From Phytohabitans rumicis (GTDB taxonomy: Bacteria > Actinomycetota > Actinomycetes > Mycobacteriales > Micromonosporaceae): 64,000 nt of DNA. Each line of letters begins with the position of its first letter. Within the stretch, counting starts at the first letter, position 1. Of the stretch, positions 55,799 to 64,000 are shown one piece after another. The position numbers were made by a program, and so were the translations under genes. The stretch covers positions 868,001-932,000 of the forward strand of contig NZ_BLPG01000001.1 of NCBI RefSeq assembly GCF_011764445.1. Reading direction: 5' to 3'. The notes under the pieces were generated by a model. The model saw only the letters and a list, made by a program, of their open reading frames with translations. It searched no databases and was not told the origin of the DNA.

Positions 55799-56143
55799 CT
55801 AGAGACGTCTCGCGGTGAGGGTGAGGAAAGTCAAAAGATGTTGAGCTGCCGCGACGCCCGTCGCGGTCCAAGCCGTCGCTCCCGCGGCCGCACCCTCCGC
55901 GTCCCACAACCCACAGCCCCGGCCCGCTGGGCCGGCAACTACGGCGGGCAGGGCAGATGTGGAGTGCTACCGCGAACAAGCCTTTGCTCTACGCCGCCGC
56001 GAACCCACCAGCACCACCTGCCGGCTCTGTCGATTGTGGACCGCGCAGGGTGAGGCCGCGGGAGCAACGGCCCGGACCACGACGGGCATCGCGGCAGCTC
56101 AGAACTCGATCTGAACCTGAACCTAACCTCAAAATCTCCATAG
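55799..56143. repeat. Inverted-arm repeat element, copy C (~345 bp)
   Basis: Same element as 26261-26613 but in the opposite orientation: it begins CTAGAGACGTCTCGCGG and ends with CCTCAAAATCTCCATAG. The left arm (about 55850-55915) and right arm (about 56035-56115) are inverted copies of the dispersed arm. The roughly 115-bp centre differs completely from that of copy B. It ends 14 bp before the hydrolase start codon, so it forms the 5' leader of that gene. Confidence 0.72.
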
Positions 56144-56157
56144 TCAGGGACGATCAC

Positions 56158-57165
56158 ATGACTGACACAGCAACGCGGACGGACTTCCCAGTCCGTGTCG
56201 CCGAAGTACCCGACGACCAGCCGCTCGCGATCGCGGCCACCGTCTACCCGCCGCCGAACATCCGGCCCGGCGACCCAGCGACCGTCCTGGTCTGCTGGCC
56301 CGGTGGCTCCTACGACCGCAAGTACTGGGACATCGACTACGGCGGCCGCACCGGTTACAGCGCGGCCAAGTACTGGGCTGAGCAAGGATTCGTCGTCGTC
56401 GCCGCCGATCAGCTCGGTGTCGGCGAGAGCAGCCAGCCGGTGGTGGACGGGGACGCCGTGTCGCTGGAGGTCATGGGCGCGGCCGCCGACAGCTTCGTCA
56501 GGCTGCTACGCGCCCGGTTGCGCGACGGCACGCTGCATCCCGGCCTCCCCGCGCTGGAGCGGATCACGATGGTCGGCGTCGGTCACTCGCTCGGTGGCTT
56601 CACGGTCGTCGCGCAGCAGGCCACGCACGGCAGCTACGAGCGAATTTGCTGCCTGGGCGTGACCCACAGCGCCAAGGTGGTCGTCGACGAGTCGATGGGT
56701 CGCGAGGCGGTCGACCCCTGGCTGGTCGCCAAGGACCAGGCGAAGGCGTTCTTCAAGGACACCTGGGCGGACCTGTACGGACTTCCCAGCAAGGCGGAGC
56801 ACAGCGGTTGGCTCTACGGCCCCGAGGACGACCCAGAACTGACTGCCGCCGACGCGAGCGTTTCCGCGCGGTGGTCGCGCCGGCCCTACGTGCAGGCTCT
56901 GCTCGACGGGTACAGCGCGCCACTCGCGGCACGGGTGAGCTCGCCCGTCTTCGTCGGCTTCAGCGCCGTCGACGTGGCGGCCGAGCCCCGTACCGAACCG
57001 GTCCACTACCCCGGCAGCAGCGACATCACGCTCTACCTTCTGCCCCGGGCCGGACATTGCAGCAACTTCGCACCCACCCGGTTCGAGCTATGGGACCGGA
57101 TCGCCGCGTGGACCCGCAGCTTCGACGAGCCTGCACGGGCAGGCGAGGCCGCCATCAGCCGTTGA
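56158..57165 (+). CDS. Alpha/beta hydrolase
   Basis: 335 aa. Alpha/beta-hydrolase core with nucleophile elbow VGHSLGG and an early VLVCWPGGSYDRKYWD segment near the oxyanion site, then DQLGVGES. C-terminal RAGHCSNFAP supplies the His. No signal peptide. ATG 56158 is 9 nt after AGGGA; longer in-frame starts would lie inside the repeat element and are not supported. Substrate unknown; esterase or lactonase are options. Its end overlaps the convergent oxygenase gene by 11 nt. Confidence 0.82.
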   Translation: MTDTATRTDFPVRVAEVPDDQPLAIAATVYPPPNIRPGDPATVLVCWPGGSYDRKYWDIDYGGRTGYSAAKYWAEQGFVVVAADQLGVGESSQPVVDGDAVSLEVMGAAADSFVRLLRARLRDGTLHPGLPALERITMVGVGHSLGGFTVVAQQATHGSYERICCLGVTHSAKVVVDESMGREAVDPWLVAKDQAKAFFKDTWADLYGLPSKAEHSGWLYGPEDDPELTAADASVSARWSRRPYVQALLDGYSAPLAARVSSPVFVGFSAVDVAAEPRTEPVHYPGSSDITLYLLPRAGHCSNFAPTRFELWDRIAAWTRSFDEPARAGEAAISR

Positions 57166-58150
57166 GTTCGGCCAGCAGCGGGTTGCGGTAGCTGTGCGTC
57201 GCGTCGAGGCGGGACATCAGGTATTCGCCGGCGAACTGCGGGCCGTACGCCGGCTGCTGTCCCGGCGCGAGGCAGCTCTCCAGGCACGCGATCTCCGCGT
57301 GGTACGGCGGCGTGACGAACAGCGGCATCGAGTAGCGGTCCGTGTCCGGCGGGTTGATCACGCGGTGCGGGTTGGACACCCAGCGATCGTTGGTCCAGAT
57401 CGCCATCAGGTCGCCGAGGTTGACCACCAACAGGCCGTCCGGGATGCGTACGTCGATCCACGCGCCGTCGCGCCGCATCACCTGCAGGCCGCCGTTGCCG
57501 TCGTCGGCGAGCAGGGTGACCGTGCCGTAGTCGGTGTGCACGCCGCAGCCGAGCTGCCCTTCGACCGGGGTGAACGTCCGCTGTGCGGGGTAGTGGATGA
57601 GCCGCAGGTGATACATGGTCTCGCCGCCCGGCAGGTCGAGGAGGAAGTCATCGGGCAGGCTGAGCGCGCGGGCCATCGCCCGCTGCACCCGCCCCGCCGC
57701 CTCGATCACCTGGGCGCGGTAGTCCTCCCACGCCTCGCGGAAGCCGGGCAGGTCCGGAAACTGGTTCGGCCCGAACAGCGGCACGCCGGCGACGACCTCC
57801 GGATGGTCCGGCCCGTGCTCGCCGCCGGTGTCGAGGGTCTCCTTGAGGTCACCGGCGAGGGTGTCCTTGTCGTCGAGGATCTCGGTCGCGATGCCGACGT
57901 ACCCCCGGTGGCACGGCGACTTGCCGATCGCGATGGCCTCCTTGTCGGCCAGCGGCATGGCGAAGAAGGCGCGCATCGCCTCGAACATCGCCGCCCGCGT
58001 CGCGGGGTCGACGCCGTGGCCGTCGATGAGGAAGAAGCCCGTCTCGCGGCACGTGCTGTCCAGGAGCGCGGCCACCTCGTCCCGCTCGGGACCCGGTGCG
58101 GCGCCGGTGGCGAACGCGCTGACGTTGATAACTGGGAGCCCAGTGTCCAT
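57155..58150 (-). CDS. 2-oxoglutarate/Fe(II)-dependent oxygenase (isopenicillin N synthase family)
   Basis: 331 aa. N-terminal DIOX_N region (LPVINVSAF; RETGFFLIDGHGV). Iron triad GVHTDYG (His-x-Asp) and NPHRV (His); 2OG-binding RYSMPLF (RxS). Family members hydroxylate, desaturate or cyclise small molecules; some degrade purines or pyrimidines. It is divergent from the amidohydrolase gene, and close to a nucleoside importer, so a role in nucleobase or nucleoside oxidation is possible but unproven. Confidence 0.87.
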   Translation of the reverse strand: MDTGLPVINVSAFATGAAPGPERDEVAALLDSTCRETGFFLIDGHGVDPATRAAMFEAMRAFFAMPLADKEAIAIGKSPCHRGYVGIATEILDDKDTLAGDLKETLDTGGEHGPDHPEVVAGVPLFGPNQFPDLPGFREAWEDYRAQVIEAAGRVQRAMARALSLPDDFLLDLPGGETMYHLRLIHYPAQRTFTPVEGQLGCGVHTDYGTVTLLADDGNGGLQVMRRDGAWIDVRIPDGLLVVNLGDLMAIWTNDRWVSNPHRVINPPDTDRYSMPLFVTPPYHAEIACLESCLAPGQQPAYGPQFAGEYLMSRLDATHSYRNPLLAELNG

Positions 58151-58222
58151 AACTGGAAGCTATCGACGGTCCTTTTCGACCCCGTTGCTTGCGCGTAACA
58201 CACAGGTCATAGGGTCCGCCGG

Positions 58223-59541
58223 GTGAGCATGGTTGATCTCCGCGTGGGTCCGGCGCTGGTCGTACCGGTGACCGCCGCGCCGTTCACCGGCTGGGTCGAG
58301 GCGACGGGCGGCGAGATCACGCACGTGGGACCCGAGCCGTCGGGCGCGCCTGCCCGGGAGGAGTACGACGCGGCGGGGCGGATCGTCATCCCGGCCTTCG
58401 TCAATACGCACTGCCACACCAGCCAGCAGCTCGGGCGGGGCGTCGCCGACGACGTCGACCTGCTGACCTGGCTGCACGAGCGGATCTGGCCGTACGAGGT
58501 GGCGCTCACCGAGGCCGACAGCGAGATCTCCGCGCTGGCCTGCGCGGTGGAGCAGATCCGCAACGGCTGCACGCTCATCGCCGACCCGGGCGGGCGGCAC
58601 GTCGACGGGATGGCCCGCGGGCTCGCCGCCGCCGGCATCCGGGCGCTGCTGGGCCGCAGCACCATGGACTCGGGCGAAGGCCGGCCAGCCGCCGACCAGG
58701 AGTCCACAGTGGAGGTGCTGGGTCGGCAGGACGAACTGGCCGCCCGCTGGCACGGTGTTGGCCGGCTGCGCTTCTCGTACACGCTGCGCACCATCTTCAA
58801 CAACTCCGACGAGCTTATCGTCGCCACGATCGAGCGGGCCCGGGCGCTCGGCACCGTGGCGCAGATGCACGTCGCCGAGATTCCGGAGGAGAACGAGCAC
58901 GTCCGGCGGACCCGGGCACGACAACGGTGCGCCACCTGGAGCGGCTCGGCGCGCTCGGGCCGCACCTGCTGGCCGTACACGCGGTGTGGCTCGACGACGA
59001 GGAGATCGGGCTGCTGGCCGAGCGCGGCTGCCCGGTGTCGCACAACGCCGCGTCCAACCTGAAGATCCTCGGTACGCCGCGGGTGGCGGACATGCTCGAC
59101 GCCGGCGTCGTGGTGGGCCTCGGCACCGACGGCGCGCCGTCGAACAACCGGATGAGCGTCATCGACGAGATGTGGCTGGCGTCGATCGTCCAGAAGGGAC
59201 TGCGCCGCGACCCGACGGTGCTGCCGGCGCGGAAGGTACTGGAGATGGCCACGATCGACGGGGCGCGGGCGCTCGGCATGGCCGACCTGGTGGGCTCGAT
59301 CGAGGTGGGCAAGCGGGCCGACCTGGTGCTGATCGACCCGCGAACGCCGAACCTGGCGACCGCGGCCGACCCGGTGTCCGCACTGGTCACCGCGATGAAG
59401 AGCGAGAACGTGGAGTCGGTGCTCTGCGACGGCGAGTGGCTGATGCGCGAGCGGCGGCTGACCCGCGTCGACGAGGCCGCCGTGCTGGACGAGGCGGCGG
59501 GCCGGGCAGCCGCCGTACGGGCCCGCGCCGGCCTTCCTTAG
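58223..59541 (+). CDS. Amidohydrolase (MTA/SAH/guanine-deaminase-like), one frameshift
   Basis: Metal-dependent deaminase of the ATZ/TRZ group, about 440 aa when restored. Metal-site motifs: NTHCHTS, MHVAE, AVHAVW and LGTDGAPSNN. The frame breaks at GGG 58914-58916, where one G is missing: before it EENEHVRRTR, after it GTTTVRHLERLGALG. Without correction the protein loses the last two metal-binding motifs. Start at GTG 58223 (ATG 58229 is also possible). Convergent with the nucleoside ABC importer; together they suggest purine/nucleoside salvage (inference). Confidence 0.83.
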
Positions 59542-60410
59542 CGGGCGCCGCGCACGTATGGCACGGCCAGCGCCTGCGGTGTGCGGCTGTCGCGCGCCCG
59601 CAGCATCAGCGCCGCCAGCGTGACCAGGTACGGCAGGGCGAGGAACGCCTCGTACGGCACGGCCGCCGCGGTGCCCTGCAACCGCAGTTGCGCCGCGTCA
59701 CACACGCCGAACAGCAGCGCGCCCAGCACGCACAGCTCCGGTCGCCATCGAGCGAACACGACGAGTGCCAGCGCCACCCAGCCCCGCCCGGCGGTGACGT
59801 TCTGGATGAACAGCCCGAGCGGTCCACACACGAGCATCGCGCCGGCCAGGCCGCCGAGGGCGCTGCCGGCGACGGTGGCGGCCGTGCGGATGCGGGCCAC
59901 CCGGTAGCCCAGCGCGTCGGCGGCCTCGGGTGCCTCGCCGGTGGCGGTGATGACCAGGCCCGCCGTGGTCCGGTTCAGCAGGAACCAGACGGCGGCCAGG
60001 ACGGCGATGACCAGCGCCACGAGTGGCGGCATGCCGAGGCGCTCGATGCGCGGCGGCGACTGACCGAGGGTGTAGGAGCGCTCGTAGAGGTACGTCGTCG
60101 CCGACGACGCCAGCAGGGTGAACGCGAGCCCCGTGACGATCTGGTTGGCGCGTACGGCGACCATCAGCACCGCCAGCAGCGCGCCGCAGCCGGCGCCCAC
60201 CGCGAGGCCGGCGGCGAGCCCGAGCCAGGGCGAGCCGGACGACCGGGTCGCCAGGTAGCCGGCCAGCGCGCCGCAGAGCATCGTGCCTTCCAGCCCGAGG
60301 TTCAGCACGCCCGCCTTCTCGGTGATGACCTCGCCGAGGGCGGCCATCGCCACGGGCACCGCCAGCCGGATGGCCGCGGCGAGCGTGGCGAACGTCAGCA
60401 GCGTGTCCAC
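59538..60410 (-). CDS. Nucleoside ABC transporter permease (second subunit)
   Basis: 290 aa with about eight to ten hydrophobic segments. The N-terminal ALGEVITEKAGVLNLGLEG is the hallmark of the BMP-associated permease family (YufQ/NupC-like). GTG 60410 has AGGAG upstream. It is last in the importer operon, 13 nt after the first permease. Its stop overlaps the amidohydrolase stop on the other strand. Confidence 0.88.
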   Translation of the reverse strand: MDTLLTFATLAAAIRLAVPVAMAALGEVITEKAGVLNLGLEGTMLCGALAGYLATRSSGSPWLGLAAGLAVGAGCGALLAVLMVAVRANQIVTGLAFTLLASSATTYLYERSYTLGQSPPRIERLGMPPLVALVIAVLAAVWFLLNRTTAGLVITATGEAPEAADALGYRVARIRTAATVAGSALGGLAGAMLVCGPLGLFIQNVTAGRGWVALALVVFARWRPELCVLGALLFGVCDAAQLRLQGTAAAVPYEAFLALPYLVTLAALMLRARDSRTPQALAVPYVRGAR

Positions 60411-60423
60411 CGCAGGGCTCCTG

Positions 60424-61497
60424 TCACGTCGAGCGCCGCGCGAGCGCGTCACCGGCCACGAAGAACACCACCACGAGCGCCTGGATCACGCCCACGGTGG
60501 ACGATCGGATCTCGTAGCTGCGCTCGGCCACGTCGAAGCCGATGGTGAGCGCGGAGAGGGTCAGCGCGGCGACGAGCACGCCCACCGGGCGCAGCCGGCC
60601 GAGCAGCGCCACGACGATCGCGGTGAAGCCGTACCCGGTAGCGAACCCGGGCGTCAGCCGCCCGGATACGCCGGCCACCTGGATGTAGCCGGCCGCGCCG
60701 GCGAACGCGCCGCACACCAGCAGCACGGCGAGCGTCACCCGCGCCGGGCGCGCCTCGTTGGCGCCGAGCACCTCTGCGTTCGCGCCCATCACGTCGACCC
60801 GGAAACCGAAACGGGTGCGCGCGAGCACGGCGCCGAGCAGCGGCACGGTGGCCACCGCCAGTAGGAACCCCAGGTGTACGTCGAGGCCGGGCAGCACCGG
60901 CAGGGCGGCCGCACCGATCTCGCGGCTCTGCGGGGTGAACGAGCCCGGATCGCGGATGCCGACCCGCACCGCCCAGGCGAGCAGCGCGGTCGCGACGTAG
61001 TTCAGCAGCAGGCTGGTGATGACCACGCTGGCGCCGAAGCGGGAGTTCAGCCCGGCGGTCACCGCCGCCCAGGCGCCGCCGGCCAGAACCGCCACGAGCA
61101 GCGAGGTGACGACGAGCGGCGCGCCGGGCCAGTCGCGTACCCCGGCCGCGGTCGCCCACGCGGTGGCCGCGACCGCGCCGACCAGATACTGGCCCTCGGC
61201 GCCGATCGTGAAGACCTTCGCCCGGTACGCCACGGCCAGGCCCAACCCGATCAGCAGCAGCGGGGTGGCCGCGACGGCGGTGTCGGTGAGGCCATGGTCG
61301 AGGACGAACACGCCACGCAGCACCTCGCCGTACACCGACATGGCGGCCACGCCCTCGACCGCCATCAGCGCGGCGCCGACCGAAAGCGCGGCCAGTACCG
61401 CGAGCGCGGGCACGCCGACCGTCACCGCGAGGCGCTGCCGCAGACGCGCAGCGCCCACCAGGCGCCCGACCGTGCGGTCGACGGACAGCGTGGTCAT
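60424..61497 (-). CDS. Nucleoside ABC transporter permease (first subunit)
   Basis: 357 aa, about nine hydrophobic segments. Conserved YRAKVFTIGAEGQYLVGA and FGASVVITSLLLNYVA match the BMP-linked permease family (YufP/NupB-like). ATG 61497 overlaps the ATPase stop (ATGA). Forms the channel with the second permease. Confidence 0.88.
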   Translation of the reverse strand: MTTLSVDRTVGRLVGAARLRQRLAVTVGVPALAVLAALSVGAALMAVEGVAAMSVYGEVLRGVFVLDHGLTDTAVAATPLLLIGLGLAVAYRAKVFTIGAEGQYLVGAVAATAWATAAGVRDWPGAPLVVTSLLVAVLAGGAWAAVTAGLNSRFGASVVITSLLLNYVATALLAWAVRVGIRDPGSFTPQSREIGAAALPVLPGLDVHLGFLLAVATVPLLGAVLARTRFGFRVDVMGANAEVLGANEARPARVTLAVLLVCGAFAGAAGYIQVAGVSGRLTPGFATGYGFTAIVVALLGRLRPVGVLVAALTLSALTIGFDVAERSYEIRSSTVGVIQALVVVFFVAGDALARRST

Positions 61498-62999
61498 CGA
61501 TGCCCGCCGGCCATCGCGAGGCCGATGGCGGCCCGGTCGTACGGCGGCTCGAACGGTCCCGCCGCGTGCCCGGTGGCCAGGACCACGATGCGGTCGGCGA
61601 CCGCGAACAGCTCGTCCAGTTCGGCGCCGAACCACACCACGGCGGCGCCCGCCGCGGCGGCCTTGACGATCCGCTCCGAAATCATCCGCGCCGCGTCCGG
61701 GTCCAGCCCGCGAGTCGGATACGCCGCGACGACCAGCCGCGGCTCCCCGGCCAACTCGCGCGCGAGGACCAGCTTCTGCGCGTTGCCGCCGGACAATGTG
61801 GACGCCCGTGCGGCCGGGCCGGCGGTGCGCACGTCCCAGCGCCGCAGGACGGGCGCGAGGAGGCGGTCGCGGCGCCGGCGAGCGGGGCGAACGCGGTGTC
61901 CACGGCCGAGTTCGAGGTTGTCCGCGAGCGACATCGGGCCGGCGAGCGCGTGCCGGTACCGGTCGGACGGGATGTACGCGACGCCGGCCCGCACCCGGCG
62001 CCGGGGGTCGCCGACCGGCAGCGGCTCGCCGTCCAGGGTGAGGGTGCCCGCGGTGGCTGCCGCGAGACCGGCCAGCAGAGCCTCCAGGTCGGCCTGGCCA
62101 TTGCCGTCGACACCGGCCATCCCGACGATCTCGCCGCCCGCGACCGCGAGGTCGAAGCCGTCCAGCCGCCCCCGCGACACCCCGTCGACGCGCAGCCGCT
62201 CCAGCGATCGCGCCCGGGTCGGCGCCGGGATCGGCGGTTGCGTCGCGGGCGGTGCCGGTGGCGCGTCGGCCGGCGACGCGCCCACCATCAACCGGGCCAG
62301 GCCGGCGCGGTCGTGGTCGCGTACCGGCGTGCCGCCGAGCGCCACCTGGCCCCGGCGCAGCACGGTGACCCGGTCGCAGCCGGTGAAGACCTCGCCGAGC
62401 CGGTGCGTGATGATGACGACCGCACGGCCCTCCTCGGCCAACCGGCGGCAGACCGACAGCAGCCGTTCGGCTTCGGCGTCGACGAGGACCGCGGTGGGCT
62501 CGTCGAGGATGAGCAGGCGGGCGTCGGCGTCGAGGGCGCGGATCAGCTCCAGGCGCTGCTGCTCACCGACCGACAGCTGCCCGGCCGGCACGTCGGCGCG
62601 GATGGCGAGGCCGTACCGGTCCGCCAGCCGCTCGACGCGCTCCCGGGCGGCTTTGGCCCGCGGCCGGATCCGCCCCTCGGGCCGGGCCAGCGCCAGGTTC
62701 TCCCCCGCGGTCAGCGTCGGCACCAGCGTGAAGTGCTGCTGCACCATGGCGACGCCGGCGCCGCGCAGGTCACGCGCCGCGAACCGCCGTACCGGCTGGC
62801 CGTACACGCTCACCGAGCCGGCGTCCGGGCGGTCGAGACCGGCCAGGATGCGCACCAGCGTGGTCTTGCCGGCGCCGTTCTCGCCGAGCAGCGCATGCAC
62901 CTCGCCCGGCGCCACCTCGAAGTCCACTGAGGACAGCGCCACGGTCGAGCCGAAGGCACGGGCGACGCCGGTCATCGAGACGGCGGCGGGCGGGCTCAC
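61494..62999 (-). CDS. Nucleoside ABC transporter ATPase (two ABC domains)
   Basis: 501 aa with two nucleotide-binding domains, as usual for nucleoside/ribose-type importers. First domain: Walker A GENGAGKTT, signature LSVGEQQR, Walker B LILDEPTAVL. Second domain: GVDGNGQAD (degenerate Walker A), signature LSGGNAQK, and VAAYPTRGLD in place of the usual Walker B motif. The degenerate second site is a normal family trait. GTG 62999 overlaps the lipoprotein stop (GTGA). Confidence 0.9.
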   Translation of the reverse strand: MSPPAAVSMTGVARAFGSTVALSSVDFEVAPGEVHALLGENGAGKTTLVRILAGLDRPDAGSVSVYGQPVRRFAARDLRGAGVAMVQQHFTLVPTLTAGENLALARPEGRIRPRAKAARERVERLADRYGLAIRADVPAGQLSVGEQQRLELIRALDADARLLILDEPTAVLVDAEAERLLSVCRRLAEEGRAVVIITHRLGEVFTGCDRVTVLRRGQVALGGTPVRDHDRAGLARLMVGASPADAPPAPPATQPPIPAPTRARSLERLRVDGVSRGRLDGFDLAVAGGEIVGMAGVDGNGQADLEALLAGLAAATAGTLTLDGEPLPVGDPRRRVRAGVAYIPSDRYRHALAGPMSLADNLELGRGHRVRPARRRRDRLLAPVLRRWDVRTAGPAARASTLSGGNAQKLVLARELAGEPRLVVAAYPTRGLDPDAARMISERIVKAAAAGAAVVWFGAELDELFAVADRIVVLATGHAAGPFEPPYDRAAIGLAMAGGHR

Positions 63000-64000
63000 T
63001 TCCCGGCGAACGGCACGGTGAACGCCCCGCTCTTGACGTCGGCCAGCTTCTGCTCGTACGTCGTCATCACCGCCGCCGGAATCTTGCTCTGCCAGGCCGG
63101 GTTGATGACGACATCCATCCCGCCGTCCTTCATGCCCACCTCGTAGTACCGCGTGGGGTTCACCTTGCCGGCGGCGACGTCCGCGACCATCTGCCCGAAC
63201 GTCTTGTCCAGGTTCCAGGTGAACGACACCAGCACCGAGTCGGCGAGCCCGGACATGTCGCCGACGTAGCCCGCGGCGACCGCCTTGCGCTCCTTCGCCG
63301 CCTCGATCTGCCCGAAGGTCGGGCCCTGCCCGCACCCGACGAACATCGTGGCACCCTGGTCGGCCTGGGACAGCGCGGCCTCCTTCGCCTTCTGCACGTC
63401 GACCCAGTCGCCGACCGCCACGAAGGAGCCCGTCGTCGCCGGCCGGACCAGCTTGGCGCCGGCCAGGTAGGCGTTGTACATCGCGCGGCACACCGGGATG
63501 TCGAAGCCGCCCGCGCCGGCCACCTTGCCGCTGCCGGTCGCGCCCGCGCCGAGGATGCCCTCCAGGTAGGTCGCCTCCCAGAACGGCTGGGAGTAGTCGG
63601 CGACGTTGTCCTTCACGTCGCCGAAGCCGCCGGCGTACGCGAAAATCGTCTTCGGGAAGTCCTTGGCCACCTTCTTGACGTCGTCGCCGTAGTTGAACGA
63701 GTGCGCGATGATCGGGTTGTAGCCCTTCTCCGCGAGGTCGCGCAGCGCCCGCTCGGCGTCCGCCCCCGGCGGCACGTTCTCCTGCGCCACGAAGTCGGAG
63801 ATGACCCCGTCGGCCTTCAGCTTCTGCGCGCCGGTCAGGGCGGCCTCACCCCACGAGCCGTCCTTGAACTGCGGGCTGTAGACAATGGCCAGCTTGGGTT
63901 TCGCGGCGGCGGTGGCGTCCGCGGACGCCGTCTCCTTCTTGCCTGCGTCGCCGCAGGCCGCCGTCGCGAGGAGGGCGGCGGCGAGCGACGCGGCAAAGGC
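62996..64000 (-). CDS. BMP-family substrate-binding lipoprotein, 5' end outside window
   Basis: Extracellular binding protein of the nucleoside ABC importer. The frame runs to the window end. Reading in, it shows the end of a lipoprotein signal (SLAAALLATAAC, lipobox Cys), a charged linker, then LAIVYSPQFKDGSWGEAAL, GYNPIIAHSFNYGD, GPTFGQIEAAKERK and a C-terminal TTYEQKLADVKSGAF, all typical of BmpA/PnrA-type purine-nucleoside binding proteins. It heads the importer operon. Confidence 0.9.
   Translation of the reverse strand, partial: AFAASLAAALLATAACGDAGKKETASADATAAAKPKLAIVYSPQFKDGSWGEAALTGAQKLKADGVISDFVAQENVPPGADAERALRDLAEKGYNPIIAHSFNYGDDVKKVAKDFPKTIFAYAGGFGDVKDNVADYSQPFWEATYLEGILGAGATGSGKVAGAGGFDIPVCRAMYNAYLAGAKLVRPATTGSFVAVGDWVDVQKAKEAALSQADQGATMFVGCGQGPTFGQIEAAKERKAVAAGYVGDMSGLADSVLVSFTWNLDKTFGQMVADVAAGKVNPTRYYEVGMKDGGMDVVINPAWQSKIPAAVMTTYEQKLADVKSGAFTVPFAGK

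Noticed and set aside
55957-56157. Upstream in-frame extension of the alpha/beta hydrolase
   Set aside because: It would be translated through the repeat arm, with no ribosome-binding site. ATG 56158 has AGGGA upstream and gives a normal family N-terminus.
3563-59541. Programmed ribosomal frameshifting as explanation for the four broken genes
   Set aside because: No shared slippery heptamer or downstream structure. All four are simple one-base losses in G/C runs in unrelated genes.
1-64000. CRISPR arrays, tRNA and rRNA genes, integrase or transposase genes
   Set aside because: None seen. The repeats found are inverted-arm or hairpin types without regular spacing, and no transposase motif was recognised.

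Overview
The window is very GC-rich, has strong G/C third-codon bias, many GTG starts and many ATGA/GTGA/TGATG gene overlaps. Together with modular polyketide, RiPP, F420-type and pectinolytic genes this points to a filamentous actinobacterium. A member of the Micromonosporales is plausible, but the sequence alone does not settle it. Both ends cut through genes: an iterative PKS on the left and a BMP-family lipoprotein on the right.

Layout. (1) 1-9606: part of a natural-product cluster, with a bacterial 6-MSA/naphthoate-type iterative PKS, a divergent aryl-acid AMP ligase and a translationally coupled DrrA/DrrB-type exporter plus a short glycosyltransferase. (2) 9670-12386: a MarR regulator divergent from a flavin monooxygenase, an F420-dependent-type NADP oxidoreductase and a RidA protein, with two visible operators. 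(3) 12508-14083: TPR protein, pirin and a gutted remnant of a sugar-ABC ATPase. (4) 14268-18736: MGT-type glycosyltransferase, Rieske dioxygenase alpha and beta, CMD-family protein, a four-cysteine protein and an Fe-S flavoprotein. (5) 18802-20954: a WYL regulator divergent from an epoxide hydrolase. (6) 21015-26128: a compact RiPP operon transcribed leftward: S8 protease, two SPASM-like radical SAM enzymes, a haem-oxygenase-like diiron oxidase, an MFS exporter and, last, a 69-aa precursor peptide ending in GVIFW. (7) 26776-46001: a six-gene cassette of very large proteins (one of about 3,365 aa with a DUF6603-like region, another ending in a peptidase-M15-like domain). (8) 46036-49681: PadR plus a MacB/FtsX-type ABC system. 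(9) 49948-55671: a membrane protein, a secreted CBM13-pectinesterase-pectate lyase, and divergent from it an ECF sigma factor fused to a ZAS-like motif, a membrane anchor and a PL9-like beta-helix. (10) 56158-64000: alpha/beta hydrolase, 2OG-Fe(II) oxygenase, amidohydrolase and a BMP-type nucleoside ABC importer.

Three things stand out. The RiPP operon is self-contained, and its enzyme set does not match a class I can name. The sigma/anti-sigma/TM/beta-helix polypeptide next to a pectinase suggests a one-protein pectin sensor-regulator. The giant-protein cassette looks like a co-transcribed multi-protein assembly of unknown role. A dispersed ~100-bp repeat arm also recurs five times (one single, two inverted pairs), alongside several long perfect hairpins.

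Quality warning: four genes (the PKS, the Rieske alpha subunit, one radical SAM enzyme and the amidohydrolase) are each broken by one missing base in a G/C homopolymer. In the radical SAM and Rieske genes the restored frame ends exactly at a coupled neighbour's start. This pattern looks like consensus error rather than gene decay, and I annotate those genes as full-length with a frameshift.
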